From: Gammaproteobacteria bacterium
GTDB taxonomy: Bacteria; Pseudomonadota; Gammaproteobacteria; Steroidobacterales; Steroidobacteraceae
DNA: 23,992 nucleotides
Direction: 5' to 3'
NCBI GenBank assembly: GCA_027451085.1
Contig: DAIDKA010000251.1
Coordinates: forward strand, 1 to 23,992
Part shown: positions 1-6,345 of the stretch, piece after piece
How the letters are laid out: the number at the start of each line of letters is the position of its first letter
Position numbering within the stretch: position 1 is the stretch's first letter
Position numbers and translations under genes: made by a program
The notes under the pieces: model-generated
What the model was told of the DNA's origin: nothing
The model's database searches: none
What the model saw: only the letters and a program-made list of their open reading frames with translations

Positions 1-4
1 CTAG

Positions 5-208
5 ATGAGGGGTTCTGTGGGCTTATCCCATGAATTGGATGTGGACTACAGGAGGCCTGATCGCTGGATTGCCATCGACGAGGATGATCGCGGCTGGCTC
101 GAAAAAGAGATCCATCACCTGGTCTGCATACCAGCAGATCAGGGTCTGAAATTGCCGAAAGCGCAGGATCGCGTTACCCGGCGGCTGTTGGGGACCATCG
201 AGTCGTGA
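5..208 (+). pseudogene. C-terminal remnant of a HAD-family phosphatase-like gene
   Basis: The frame encodes only the last part of a small HAD-like protein. The segment WIAIDEDDRGW at about residues 21-31 matches WLAIDDDSYGW in the intact gene that follows, but the N-terminal nucleophile motif (DxDGV) is absent. An in-frame TAG at 2-4 sits directly before the first ATG, so the frame cannot extend leftward. The start of the gene has therefore been lost, shifted to another frame or cut off. Its TGA stop overlaps the GTG start of the next gene (GTGA at 205-208), suggesting the two were a translationally coupled tandem duplication. It might be expressed as a 67-residue peptide, but catalysis is not expected. 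Confidence 0.6.
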
Positions 209-753
209 CGGTCACCGCGGCCAAGGATGGCCTGCAGGTTCTATACTTGGATTTTGACGGTGTGCTGCACCCGTCGGACGTCCGACGGTACAGGGCGCCA
301 CCGACGATTAGAGTCGAAGTACTCGGCCACGCGCTGTTCGAAAGTTGCGACGTTCTGGAGCGGGCACTTAAACCGTACCCGGAGGTCCGGATCGTGCTCT
401 CCACAACCTGGGTACGAGTGCTGGGGTTTGGCCGGGCACGTGACTATCTGAGCCCCGACCTTAAGGCGCGCGTCATCGGGGCAACCTTCCACACTCGGTA
501 CCACCGCCAGGAGGAGTTTTCAGCGCAGTCGAGGTTTCTGCAGATTATCGAGGACGTGTCCCGTCGAAAGCCTGCCGCGTGGCTCGCGATAGACGATGAC
601 TCTTACGGGTGGCCGGATGCCAGTTGGGGGCACCTGGCGCATATGCCGGAGGCGATCGGTCTTTCGGACTCGGTCGCCCAGGCGCTTCTGGCTCAGCGAC
701 TTCAGGAGCAGTTTGGCGCCATCAAGGAGAAGTTCGAGTGCAGGAGGAATTAG
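205..753 (+). CDS. Small HAD-like hydrolase
   Basis: This 182-residue protein has the HAD nucleophile motif LDFDGVLHP (Asp16 and Asp18), a second motif LSTTW at 65-69 and an acidic motif WLAIDDDSYGW at 126-136 that should bind Mg2+. The order and short length match the small HAD proteins related to the HAD domain of 'Swiss Army Knife' RNA-repair proteins, which in bacteria occur mostly as stand-alone accessory genes of unknown substrate. It has no signal peptide, so it is cytoplasmic. The GTG start overlaps the stop of the truncated paralog upstream. The gene end overlaps the start of the antitoxin-like gene by 16 bases, so the three form one transcription unit. Fold and phosphohydrolase-type chemistry are fairly safe; the biological role is unknown. 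Confidence 0.82.
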   Translation: MTVTAAKDGLQVLYLDFDGVLHPSDVRRYRAPPTIRVEVLGHALFESCDVLERALKPYPEVRIVLSTTWVRVLGFGRARDYLSPDLKARVIGATFHTRYHRQEEFSAQSRFLQIIEDVSRRKPAAWLAIDDDSYGWPDASWGHLAHMPEAIGLSDSVAQALLAQRLQEQFGAIKEKFECRRN

Positions 754-1095
754 GCGATTCGTGGGTCACCATCGCAGTCGGGATTTCAGCGCAAGACCGG
801 AAGACACTTCAAGCGGGCTGCCACGATTGCCGGGTCGGTGACCCTAGAAGAGTTCGTGGTTCAGACCGCTCTCGAGAAAGCACAAGTTCTTCTCGCCAAT
901 GCCGGATTGAGTGGGGTGCCGACAATCCGAAGATTCCGGGTAGACCTGGAACTACCCGAATCCCTATTCGCAGAGGCCAAGGAATTCGGGATCGACATAG
1001 GCATGGCAGCCGAAGCCGGGCTGGTCAGAGCTATAGCGTCGAAGGCAGGCCGGCCAAGATTGGGTGAAGTCCCACTGGGAAGCCTGCCGTGCTGA
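738..1095 (+). pseudogene. Ribbon-helix-helix antitoxin-like gene with a frameshift
   Basis: A GTG at 738 follows AAGGAG (724-729) with 8-base spacing and opens a frame reading VTIAVGISAQDRKTLQ. At about 807-813 the homology moves to the +1 frame, continuing KRAATIAGSVTLEEFVVQT and LEKAQVLLAN. Joined, this resembles a DUF1778/TacA-type antitoxin DNA-binding segment. The next part (RRFRVDLELPESLFAEAKE, then GIDIGMAAEAGLVRAI) resembles a CcdA-type RHH segment. Removing one base gives a 118-residue protein. A shorter product starting at GTG 838 would lack the first strand. No toxin gene (GNAT or CcdB type) follows within the window. Family assignments come from motif reading only and are moderate. 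Confidence 0.55.
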
Positions 1096-1200
1096 AAATA
1101 GGTACCTGGAGCCCCGGGGCGACTTCTAGAAGCTGGTGGTGACAGCGTATATCACCTGCAGGGCCAAATTGGACAAAGACACTGGCATAAGTAAGTCGAA

Positions 1201-1218
1201 GGTATCTTGCAAGATACC
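1201..1218. promoter_or_regulatory. Perfect 18-bp palindrome (possible operator)
   Basis: GGTATCTTGCAAGATACC equals its own reverse complement. It lies alone in the 199-base gap between the antitoxin-like gene and the end of the HTH gene. A perfect two-fold symmetric site of this length fits binding by a dimeric regulator such as an RHH or HTH protein, and both kinds of gene are adjacent. With no loop it is a poor terminator. Which protein binds it is not shown. Confidence 0.5.
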
Positions 1219-1294
1219 CTTGGATTTCTAAGCGGTACACCTGCCGTTTTCGACCGATCCGATCTGCTGCTGAGTTCTCAAGGTGTTTCGGTGA

Positions 1295-1498
1295 TTACGG
1301 TCTGGGCAGGGTAATTGTCCGCATGTTTCGGGCACTCAGCCTCCGAATCCATTGATCGAAATCCCCCTTGAGCCAGAACTGCGTGCGTCCCAAGCGGGTG
1401 GGGGGAGGAATGGTGCCGTCGGACACCCAGGCCCGGATGGTTCGGGTGGTGACCCCGAAGTGGGCCGCCAGGCTGTGTTGGTCAATACGCTCGTCCAT
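1295..1498 (-). CDS. Excisionase/AlpA-like HTH DNA-binding protein
   Basis: This 67-residue basic protein is almost entirely one winged-helix motif of the MerR/HTH_17 type. LAAHFGVTTRTIRAWVSDG (about 10-28) is the helix-turn-helix, then IPPPTRLGRTQFWLKGDFD (about 30-48) is the wing with the typical R-x-G-R-x-x-x-W pattern, and QWIRR is the last helix. Such proteins act as phage or island excisionases (Xis) or AlpA-type regulators by bending DNA near att sites. It lies about 320 bases from the tRNA-Phe attachment site, which supports that role. It starts at ATG 1498 with only a weak ribosome-binding site. Sitting opposite the antitoxin-like gene, it has its own promoter region at about 1513-1560. 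Confidence 0.75.
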   Translation of the reverse strand: MDERIDQHSLAAHFGVTTRTIRAWVSDGTIPPPTRLGRTQFWLKGDFDQWIRRLSARNMRTITLPRP

Positions 1499-1512
1499 GG
1501 TCTGTTCCAGCG

Positions 1513-1531
1513 AAGGGATTTCCCTTGTATA
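1513..1531 (-). promoter_or_regulatory. Inverted repeat next to a -10-like box upstream of the HTH gene
   Basis: AAGGGA-TT-TCCCTT (1513-1526) is an inverted repeat. On the minus strand it directly follows TATACA (1531-1526), a fair -10 match, and both lie 15-33 bases before the HTH start codon. This arrangement would suit autoregulation by the HTH protein. No convincing -35 box is visible, so the promoter is tentative. Confidence 0.3.
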
Positions 1532-1716
1532 GCGCGGGGGGTCAGAAAGTCGCGTGGGCCTACAGTTGAACGCCGACGTGATACGGTGTTCTTACGGGGC
1601 CGAGCGTGCCAGGCCGGCGATGGCAGGGAGTGCGAGGGTGGCGGTGCGGAAAATGCAAAGTCGCGGACCTACATGTGTCATCTGGACCAGTTTTTGAACC
1701 AGCAGGTGGACATTCG

Positions 1717-1755
1717 GCTTCCTCGAGCTTCCGCGAAGCACAGCTTGCTTCCTCG
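1717..1755. repeat. Two 9-bp direct repeats spaced 30 bp
   Basis: GCTTCCTCG occurs at 1717-1725 and again at 1747-1755. The spacing is close to three helical turns, so both copies face nearly the same side of the DNA, as expected for cooperative binding by a recombination protein. AGCTT also occurs in both copies' surroundings. A chance pair cannot be excluded without seeing the other element end. Confidence 0.35.
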
Positions 1756-1818
1756 GAAATCCTTGATTAGTCTGGAGAGGTTAAGTTTGACCCGTAAGGC
1801 GGACGCTTCTCAAACGGC

Positions 1819-1863
1819 TTGAAAATCCGCGTGTCGATGGTTCGATTCCGTCCCCGGCCACCA
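1819..1863 (+). other. Attachment-site copy of the tRNA-Phe 3' segment
   Basis: The segment starts TTGAAAATCCGCG (anticodon loop with GAA plus the 3' anticodon stem). It continues with the variable region, the T arm GATGG/TTCGATT/CCGTC (1836-1852), the acceptor strand CCCGGCC (1853-1859) and ends ACCA at 1863. It matches the 3' part of bacterial tRNA-Phe. The matching 5' acceptor strand GGCCGGG, the D arm and most of the 5' anticodon stem are missing upstream, so this is not a functional tRNA gene. The base before the core (C1818) differs from the A expected in the full gene. It is best read as the att core bounding the island. Confidence 0.8.
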
Positions 1864-1888
1864 TTATTTTCTGGTCTGGCGGCCCGCC

Positions 1889-1902
1889 GCGCTGAAAAGC
1901 GC
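1889..1902 (-). terminator. Short GC hairpin with GAAA-type loop after the LysR gene
   Basis: GCGCT-GAAA-AGCGC forms a perfect 5-bp stem just beyond the LysR stop codon, in the gap to the tRNA fragment. No T-tract follows on either strand, so intrinsic termination is uncertain. Confidence 0.25.
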
Positions 1903-2859
1903 TCAGCAGTTCACGGGCATATCGTCATGGTTGATGGCCTGAGCCATCAGGTCGATAAAGGCACGGATCCGAAGCGGCATATGGCGCCGCTCAAGGAAGG
2001 TCGCCGAGATCACCACCGGCGGGATATGCCACTGCGGCAGCACCTGCACCAGGCGCCCCACCGTGACGTCCTGTTCGCAGACGGGTTTTGTCAGCATCGC
2101 AATACCGACCCCGGCCAGGGCCATCTCCTTGGCGATCACGATATCCGTGGTCAGCAGGTGGGGCTTTCGCCCGGTGCTGCCCCCGGTGGCGATCGACCAC
2201 AGGCCGTCGTTGATCTGGCTGTCGAGCGCGATGCAGTCATGCTCCAGGAGTGCTGCGGGTGACTGCGGCACTCCCTTGCGCGAACAGTAAGCGGGACTGG
2301 CGTATAAGCCACGCGGTAGCTCCACCAGCCGTCGCGCCGCCAGTTGTACATTGCGGATCCGGCCGACGCAGATGGCTACGTCGTAGGGTTCTTCACTGAC
2401 ATCGATCCAGCGGTTCGAGACATGTACGGTAAGGCATACCTCCGGGTAGCGCAGGGCAAAGTCAGAAAGCGCCTGGCTGATCCAGGTGCTCGCCAGCCCG
2501 ATGGGCATGCTGATCCGCATGACGCCGCGCAATTGCGACTGCAGCTCCGAGGCGACGGCGCTGGCGTCGTTGGCCTCGACCGATATGCGTTCGCAGCGGC
2601 GCATGAATGCCTCGCCGACTTCGGTGAGCTCCAGGCGCTGCGCGCCGCGCCGGACCAGGACCGCCCCGACCTGCTGTTCCAGCTGCCGCAGCTTGCGGCT
2701 GAGAGTCGCCTTGGGCATACGCAGGTGCAGCGCCGCCTGGCTTATGCTGCCGCAGTTGATGACGTCCAAGAACAGCACGAACAGGTTCAGATCCAGTCGT
2801 GGCGTATATTCAGCCAGCGCCGCCTTGGAGATGCGATCGGAAGCCACATTCATCAGCAT
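1903..2859 (-). CDS. LysR-family transcriptional regulator
   Basis: This is a typical LysR activator/repressor of about 318 residues. It has an N-terminal winged HTH (LDLNLFVLFLDVINCGSISQ, then AALHLRMPKATLSRKLRQLE, then LVRRGAQRLELTEVGEAF). A periplasmic-binding-like effector domain follows (RGVMRISMPIGLASTWIS onward). The ATG at 2859 is chosen because AAGGGGA lies just upstream and the HTH begins about 20 residues later; an ATG two codons further (2853) is equally possible. It lies 80 bases downstream of the esterase gene on the same strand and may regulate it, the damaged receptor gene beyond, or both. The effector is unknown. Confidence 0.92.
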   Translation of the reverse strand: MLMNVASDRISKAALAEYTPRLDLNLFVLFLDVINCGSISQAALHLRMPKATLSRKLRQLEQQVGAVLVRRGAQRLELTEVGEAFMRRCERISVEANDASAVASELQSQLRGVMRISMPIGLASTWISQALSDFALRYPEVCLTVHVSNRWIDVSEEPYDVAICVGRIRNVQLAARRLVELPRGLYASPAYCSRKGVPQSPAALLEHDCIALDSQINDGLWSIATGGSTGRKPHLLTTDIVIAKEMALAGVGIAMLTKPVCEQDVTVGRLVQVLPQWHIPPVVISATFLERRHMPLRIRAFIDLMAQAINHDDMPVNC

Positions 2860-2939
2860 GAGTTCCCCTTGGGTCCCCGTCGGTGCCGGGTTCGGCGGGC
2901 GTCTGAGACACCCCACGCGCGACAAAGCAAGGTTCGCGG

Positions 2940-4043
2940 CTATTCGAACTTCAGGTTTGAGCTGAAGAACGGCAGCACGAAATCCTGGAATCGGTAGGCA
3001 ACGTTGCTGGTATGAGTGCCATGATAGATCTCGAAGCTGTGTGCGACGCCATACCGTGTGAGTGCCGCGTCAAGCAGCGTCGCATCCGCCTTCAGGCCGT
3101 CCTGGTCCCCGACATCGATGGCGATGGCGGTGTACTGGCGCAGGTTGCCAACCACCTGATCGAAGAAGGCCAGCGGCGCATTGGCCGTCCACTTCGCCGC
3201 AATCTGCGGCTGCAGCACGTCCTTTTCGAATGGCAGGTCGAGGTATAGCGGCGGGTTCCTGGGATCAGGCGACCAGGCTGCTGCGGTGGCCAGGGTCGCG
3301 CGCAACGGGAAGGACAGGTTGGCTGCATCGGCCGGTGACTTCAATGCAGCGAGTGCTGCCTGGTCCTGAGCCGAGAGTGGCCGGGGGGTCATGGGCGAGA
3401 GGCAGCAGCCGCTCATGATGTAGAGGGCGCCGAAAACCTCCGGATGACGCATTCCGAGCCGCGCGGCGCCGTAGCCGCCCATCGAGTGGCCGACCAGCCC
3501 GCGACTCAACCGGTTCGGCAGCGTGCGGAAGTGGTGGTCCATGTACTGCACGACATCATGCACAACATAGGACTCGAAGTCCCCCGTGGTGATTGAGCGG
3601 GAGTAGAAGGAACCGCCATAGGACGTCTTGGCATCCGGCAGGACGATGATGATCTCCCGGGCGCCCTTGGCGAACGCGCCCTCGACAGTCTGTGGAACGT
3701 GAATCTCGTGGATCCACTGCTCGGCGCCTATGGAATAGCCGTGCAAGGCGTACAGCACCGGGTAACGGCGTTCGGGATGGCTGGCGTAGCTCGGCGGCAG
3801 GATAACGACAGCCGGCCGCTCGGTGGCTTCGCCGGAAAGATTGCCCACCAGACTCGGCCCGGGAATCTGGACAATCTCGACTGTCGCGGACGGGGCGTTC
3901 GCCACCGGCGGCGGGGAATTGGTCTGTACCTGGGCCCGCACCGGGGTGGTGCAGCCCAGAGCAAGCGCAAGGACCAGGCTCAGGAGGAGCGCAAGCCCCG
4001 GTACAGATCCAGGACGGGCATGGTGCGGCACAGCAATTTTCAT
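2940..4043 (-). CDS. Exported alpha/beta-hydrolase esterase (esterase D/antigen 85-like)
   Basis: This 367-residue protein starts with a clear signal sequence (about 1-38). Cleavage could be after VRAQ by signal peptidase I, or at Cys31 (LALGC) as a lipoprotein; the lipobox is not canonical. The body matches the putative-esterase family: oxyanion region YALHGYS (98-104), nucleophile elbow GHSMGG with Ser187, a probable acid at Asp313 or Asp315 (VGDQDG) and a probable catalytic His near YHGTHT (His341 or His344). It should hydrolyse a carboxylic ester outside the cytoplasm. The neighbouring LysR gene and TonB receptor remnant suggest uptake or use of an esterified substrate, perhaps a plant phenolic or siderophore ester, but the sequence does not decide this. 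Confidence 0.88.
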   Translation of the reverse strand: MKIAVPHHARPGSVPGLALLLSLVLALALGCTTPVRAQVQTNSPPPVANAPSATVEIVQIPGPSLVGNLSGEATERPAVVILPPSYASHPERRYPVLYALHGYSIGAEQWIHEIHVPQTVEGAFAKGAREIIIVLPDAKTSYGGSFYSRSITTGDFESYVVHDVVQYMDHHFRTLPNRLSRGLVGHSMGGYGAARLGMRHPEVFGALYIMSGCCLSPMTPRPLSAQDQAALAALKSPADAANLSFPLRATLATAAAWSPDPRNPPLYLDLPFEKDVLQPQIAAKWTANAPLAFFDQVVGNLRQYTAIAIDVGDQDGLKADATLLDAALTRYGVAHSFEIYHGTHTSNVAYRFQDFVLPFFSSNLKFE

Positions 4044-4058
4044 GGTGTGTAGTTGAAT

Positions 4059-4093
4059 TTGTCAGACAATTAGAATGCCGCAGTTAACGGCAT
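4059..4093. promoter_or_regulatory. Two inverted repeats upstream of the esterase gene
   Basis: TTGTC-A-GACAA (4059-4069) lies 16 bases before the esterase start codon, and ATGCCG-cagttaa-CGGCAT (4075-4080/4088-4093) follows immediately. Both are dyads in the place where an operator for the adjacent LysR regulator would be expected. LysR sites are usually imperfect T-N11-A dyads, so the assignment is tentative. Confidence 0.35.
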
Positions 4094-4426
4094 CCAATCG
4101 AGCGGGTCAAGCATGGTGCGCGCAGTCCGGGTTGACCGCGGGCGTCACCGCGGCCACCTCTCCTCCACTGCGATGAGATCCGGCTGCTGGTCTTGAAGAT
4201 CGACCGGTTCCCCGCCGCTGGTCGTCGGCCGCAAGGGACGGCTGTAGCGTCGGTTGGACGGGGGTACCAATTCCACGTCTTGCACCCGGCAACTGCGCTC
4301 TGTCAGCATCGCAACGCAGACTGATAACTAAGACAAATAGTTCGCACATACATCGGCTGATGGATGCGGTGCAGTGAGCCTGCTCCACAGGCTGTCCGTC
4401 GATGCCAGGCGCCAGGGGATAAAGGA
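4094..4426. other. Divergent intergenic region between esterase and receptor genes
   Basis: No credible gene is visible in this stretch between two divergent starts. It should contain the promoter of the receptor gene, but I could not identify convincing -35/-10 boxes. AGGGG at 4414-4418 serves as the likely ribosome-binding site for the receptor start at 4427. Confidence 0.4.
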
Positions 4427-6134
4427 ATGCGTTCAAGTCATCGCAGGACAGGCGGGATAGGCACATCTGACCGTGGCGCGGTCGCGCCCGGCCGGATGAC
4501 TGTCTTCGTTGGCGTGCTGATCGGCGTCGCCGCGGCGCTCGGAGCGGCGGAGGTGGCGCTGGCGCAAGGCACGACTGCAGCGGCAAGCGACGCCAACGAC
4601 GCCAAGGACACCGATGCGCTGCAGGAGGTGGTCGTCACTGCGCAGTTCCGTAAACAAAACCTGCAGGACACCCCGATCGCCATCACGGCGGTCAGTGCGC
4701 AGACTCTGCAGGAGCGCAACCAGACGCAACTTGCGGATGTCACCAGTGAGGCGCCGAACGTGGTGCTCAAGCAAACCGGTGGTGCATTCGGTCCGGGCAT
4801 GTCGGCATACATCCGCGGTGTCGGCCAGAGCGACTTCAATCCCGCCCTTGAGCCTGGAGTCGGAATTTATGTGGACGACGTCTATTACCCGAGCCTGACC
4901 GGTGCCAACTTCGACCTGCTGGACCTCGACCGGGTGGAAGTGCTGCGCGGCCCGCAGGGCACCCTATCGGGGCGCAACTCCGAAGGCGGCTCCATCAAGC
5001 TCTACACGGTGAAGCCCCAGGATGCGGATACCGCGGAAGTTCAGACGACCTACGGCGCACGTGTTCGGCGAGCTGACCCGCTACCAGACCCATCAGGTGC
5101 TCAACTATGTGGATTTCGGCTTTCCGTACCTGTTCAATTTCCTAGGAAATGATCCGGTGCGTTCGGCCAGCTCGGCCGGATTCCTCAATGCCTCGTGGCA
5201 TTTTACAGATGCACTGACCCTGGATACCGGCGTGCGCCACACCAAGGAGCACAAGGACTACACCTACAGCCGCCTGAATCCGGATGGGACGCCGAACATC
5301 ATCCTGGCGGCACTGAACGGCGAGACCGGCTATTACCATGGCTCAAAATTCGATTACAGGGTCAACCTGAACTATCGCTGGAATGACGACGTCATGACCT
5401 ACGCCAGCGTGTCGACCGGCTTTCGTGGCGGCGGCATTAATCCGCGGCCATTCGACGCCAAACAGGTGCTGCCCTTCGGCCAGGAACACATCATCAACTA
5501 CGAGGTCGGTGCCAAGACCGACTTGCTGGATCGGCGGCTACGGGTGGACCTGGCGGCTTTCGTCGATCGTTACACGGACATCCAGACGACACTGTTGCAG
5601 TGTCCGGGAGATCCGGGCGCCCCGTGCGCGTTGCCGCTGAATGTTGGTAATGCGAATGTGAAAGGCGTGGAGCTGGAGATGGAGGCACATCCGGTCGCCG
5701 GATGGTCCATCGACGGCTCCTGGAGTGACCTGAGCTTCAAGTACACCTCGTTCAGCCAGAACGTGGGCATTCCGGCCGGCGCGGCCGAGCCCGGGTTGGT
5801 CAAGAGCAAATACAGCATCGGTACCCAGTATGAGTTCGAGCTGCCGAAAGATTCCACGCTGACACCACGCGTGGACTTCAACTATATGGGCGGGTTCGAC
5901 ACCCTGGCCGTGCCCGAGCCGGGCAGTTCAGTGGGCGGATACCACATCCTCAATGCTCACCTGAGCTACAGCTTCGACAACGGCAAGTGGACCGCGACGG
6001 TCACGGGTTCCAACCTGCTGGACAAGCTTTACTACTATTCCGTCTTCGATCTGCGCTCCGAGGGGGCAGGCGCCGATTTCGGGCTGGTTGCTCCACCGCG
6101 GGAGTGGTCCGTGCAACTTGACCACAAGTTCTGA
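4427..6134 (+). pseudogene. TonB-dependent outer-membrane receptor, internally deleted and frameshifted
   Basis: The first frame (4427 to about 5050) encodes a signal sequence, the TonB box EVVVTAQ and a complete plug domain with IRGVGQSD, VGIYVDDVYYP, LRGPQGTLSGRNSEGG. At about 5050-5062 the homology jumps to another frame. That frame runs to 6134 through the C-terminal half of the barrel (FGELTRYQTH, YASVSTGFRGGGINPRPF, NYEVGAKTDLLDRRLRVD) and ends in Phe, as outer-membrane proteins do. Together they give about 569 residues, roughly 200 short of the usual 750-850 for this receptor type; the missing part is the first half of the barrel. The reading is one out-of-frame deletion. An assembly error is possible. 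The intact receptor would have imported a siderophore or an organic substrate. Confidence 0.8.
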
Positions 6135-6345
6135 CGCCTCGGATCCACAGCCACGGGTGATCGCGCCGATCGTTGGGGTGCCGTTAGGTGGATCCAGAAG
6201 AGCGCCGGTAAGCCGCGTTGTGCAGCACGTTGAAAGCGAGAGATCCATCACAGAGCCGCGGGCTGGAGAGGTGCCGCTTTCACAGAATCCGGTGCATGAC
6301 TTATTTAGCGTAGTCGTACCTTATTTCCTGCCAAGACGACGACAC

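Larger units (their letters stand above)
1499..1818. other. Gene-free island end with paired direct repeats
   Basis: I see no credible gene in this 320-base stretch. It contains the candidate HTH promoter and a pair of 9-bp direct repeats, GCTTCCTCG, at 1717-1725 and 1747-1755. They are 30 bp apart start to start and about 65-100 bp before the tRNA-Phe core. Elements often carry short arm-type sites for integrase or excisionase in this position. That function is inference. Confidence 0.4.
1..1863. mobile_element. Right end of an integrated genomic island (partial)
   Basis: The right boundary is set by a 3' tRNA-Phe fragment at 1819-1863. Left of it are small accessory genes with visibly lower GC than the rest of the window (judged by eye): HAD paralogs, a broken antitoxin-like gene and an excisionase-like HTH gene. 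Right of it are ordinary GC-rich chromosomal genes. Site-specific elements that insert into a tRNA 3' end leave the rebuilt tRNA at one end and a copy of the 3' segment at the other; this is the second kind of end. No integrase is visible, so the element type (prophage remnant, integrative element or plain island) is unknown. Confidence 0.65.

Noticed and set aside
1817..1863. A complete tRNA gene
   Set aside because: Only the 3' part is present; the 5' acceptor strand, the D arm and a pairing 5' anticodon stem are absent upstream.
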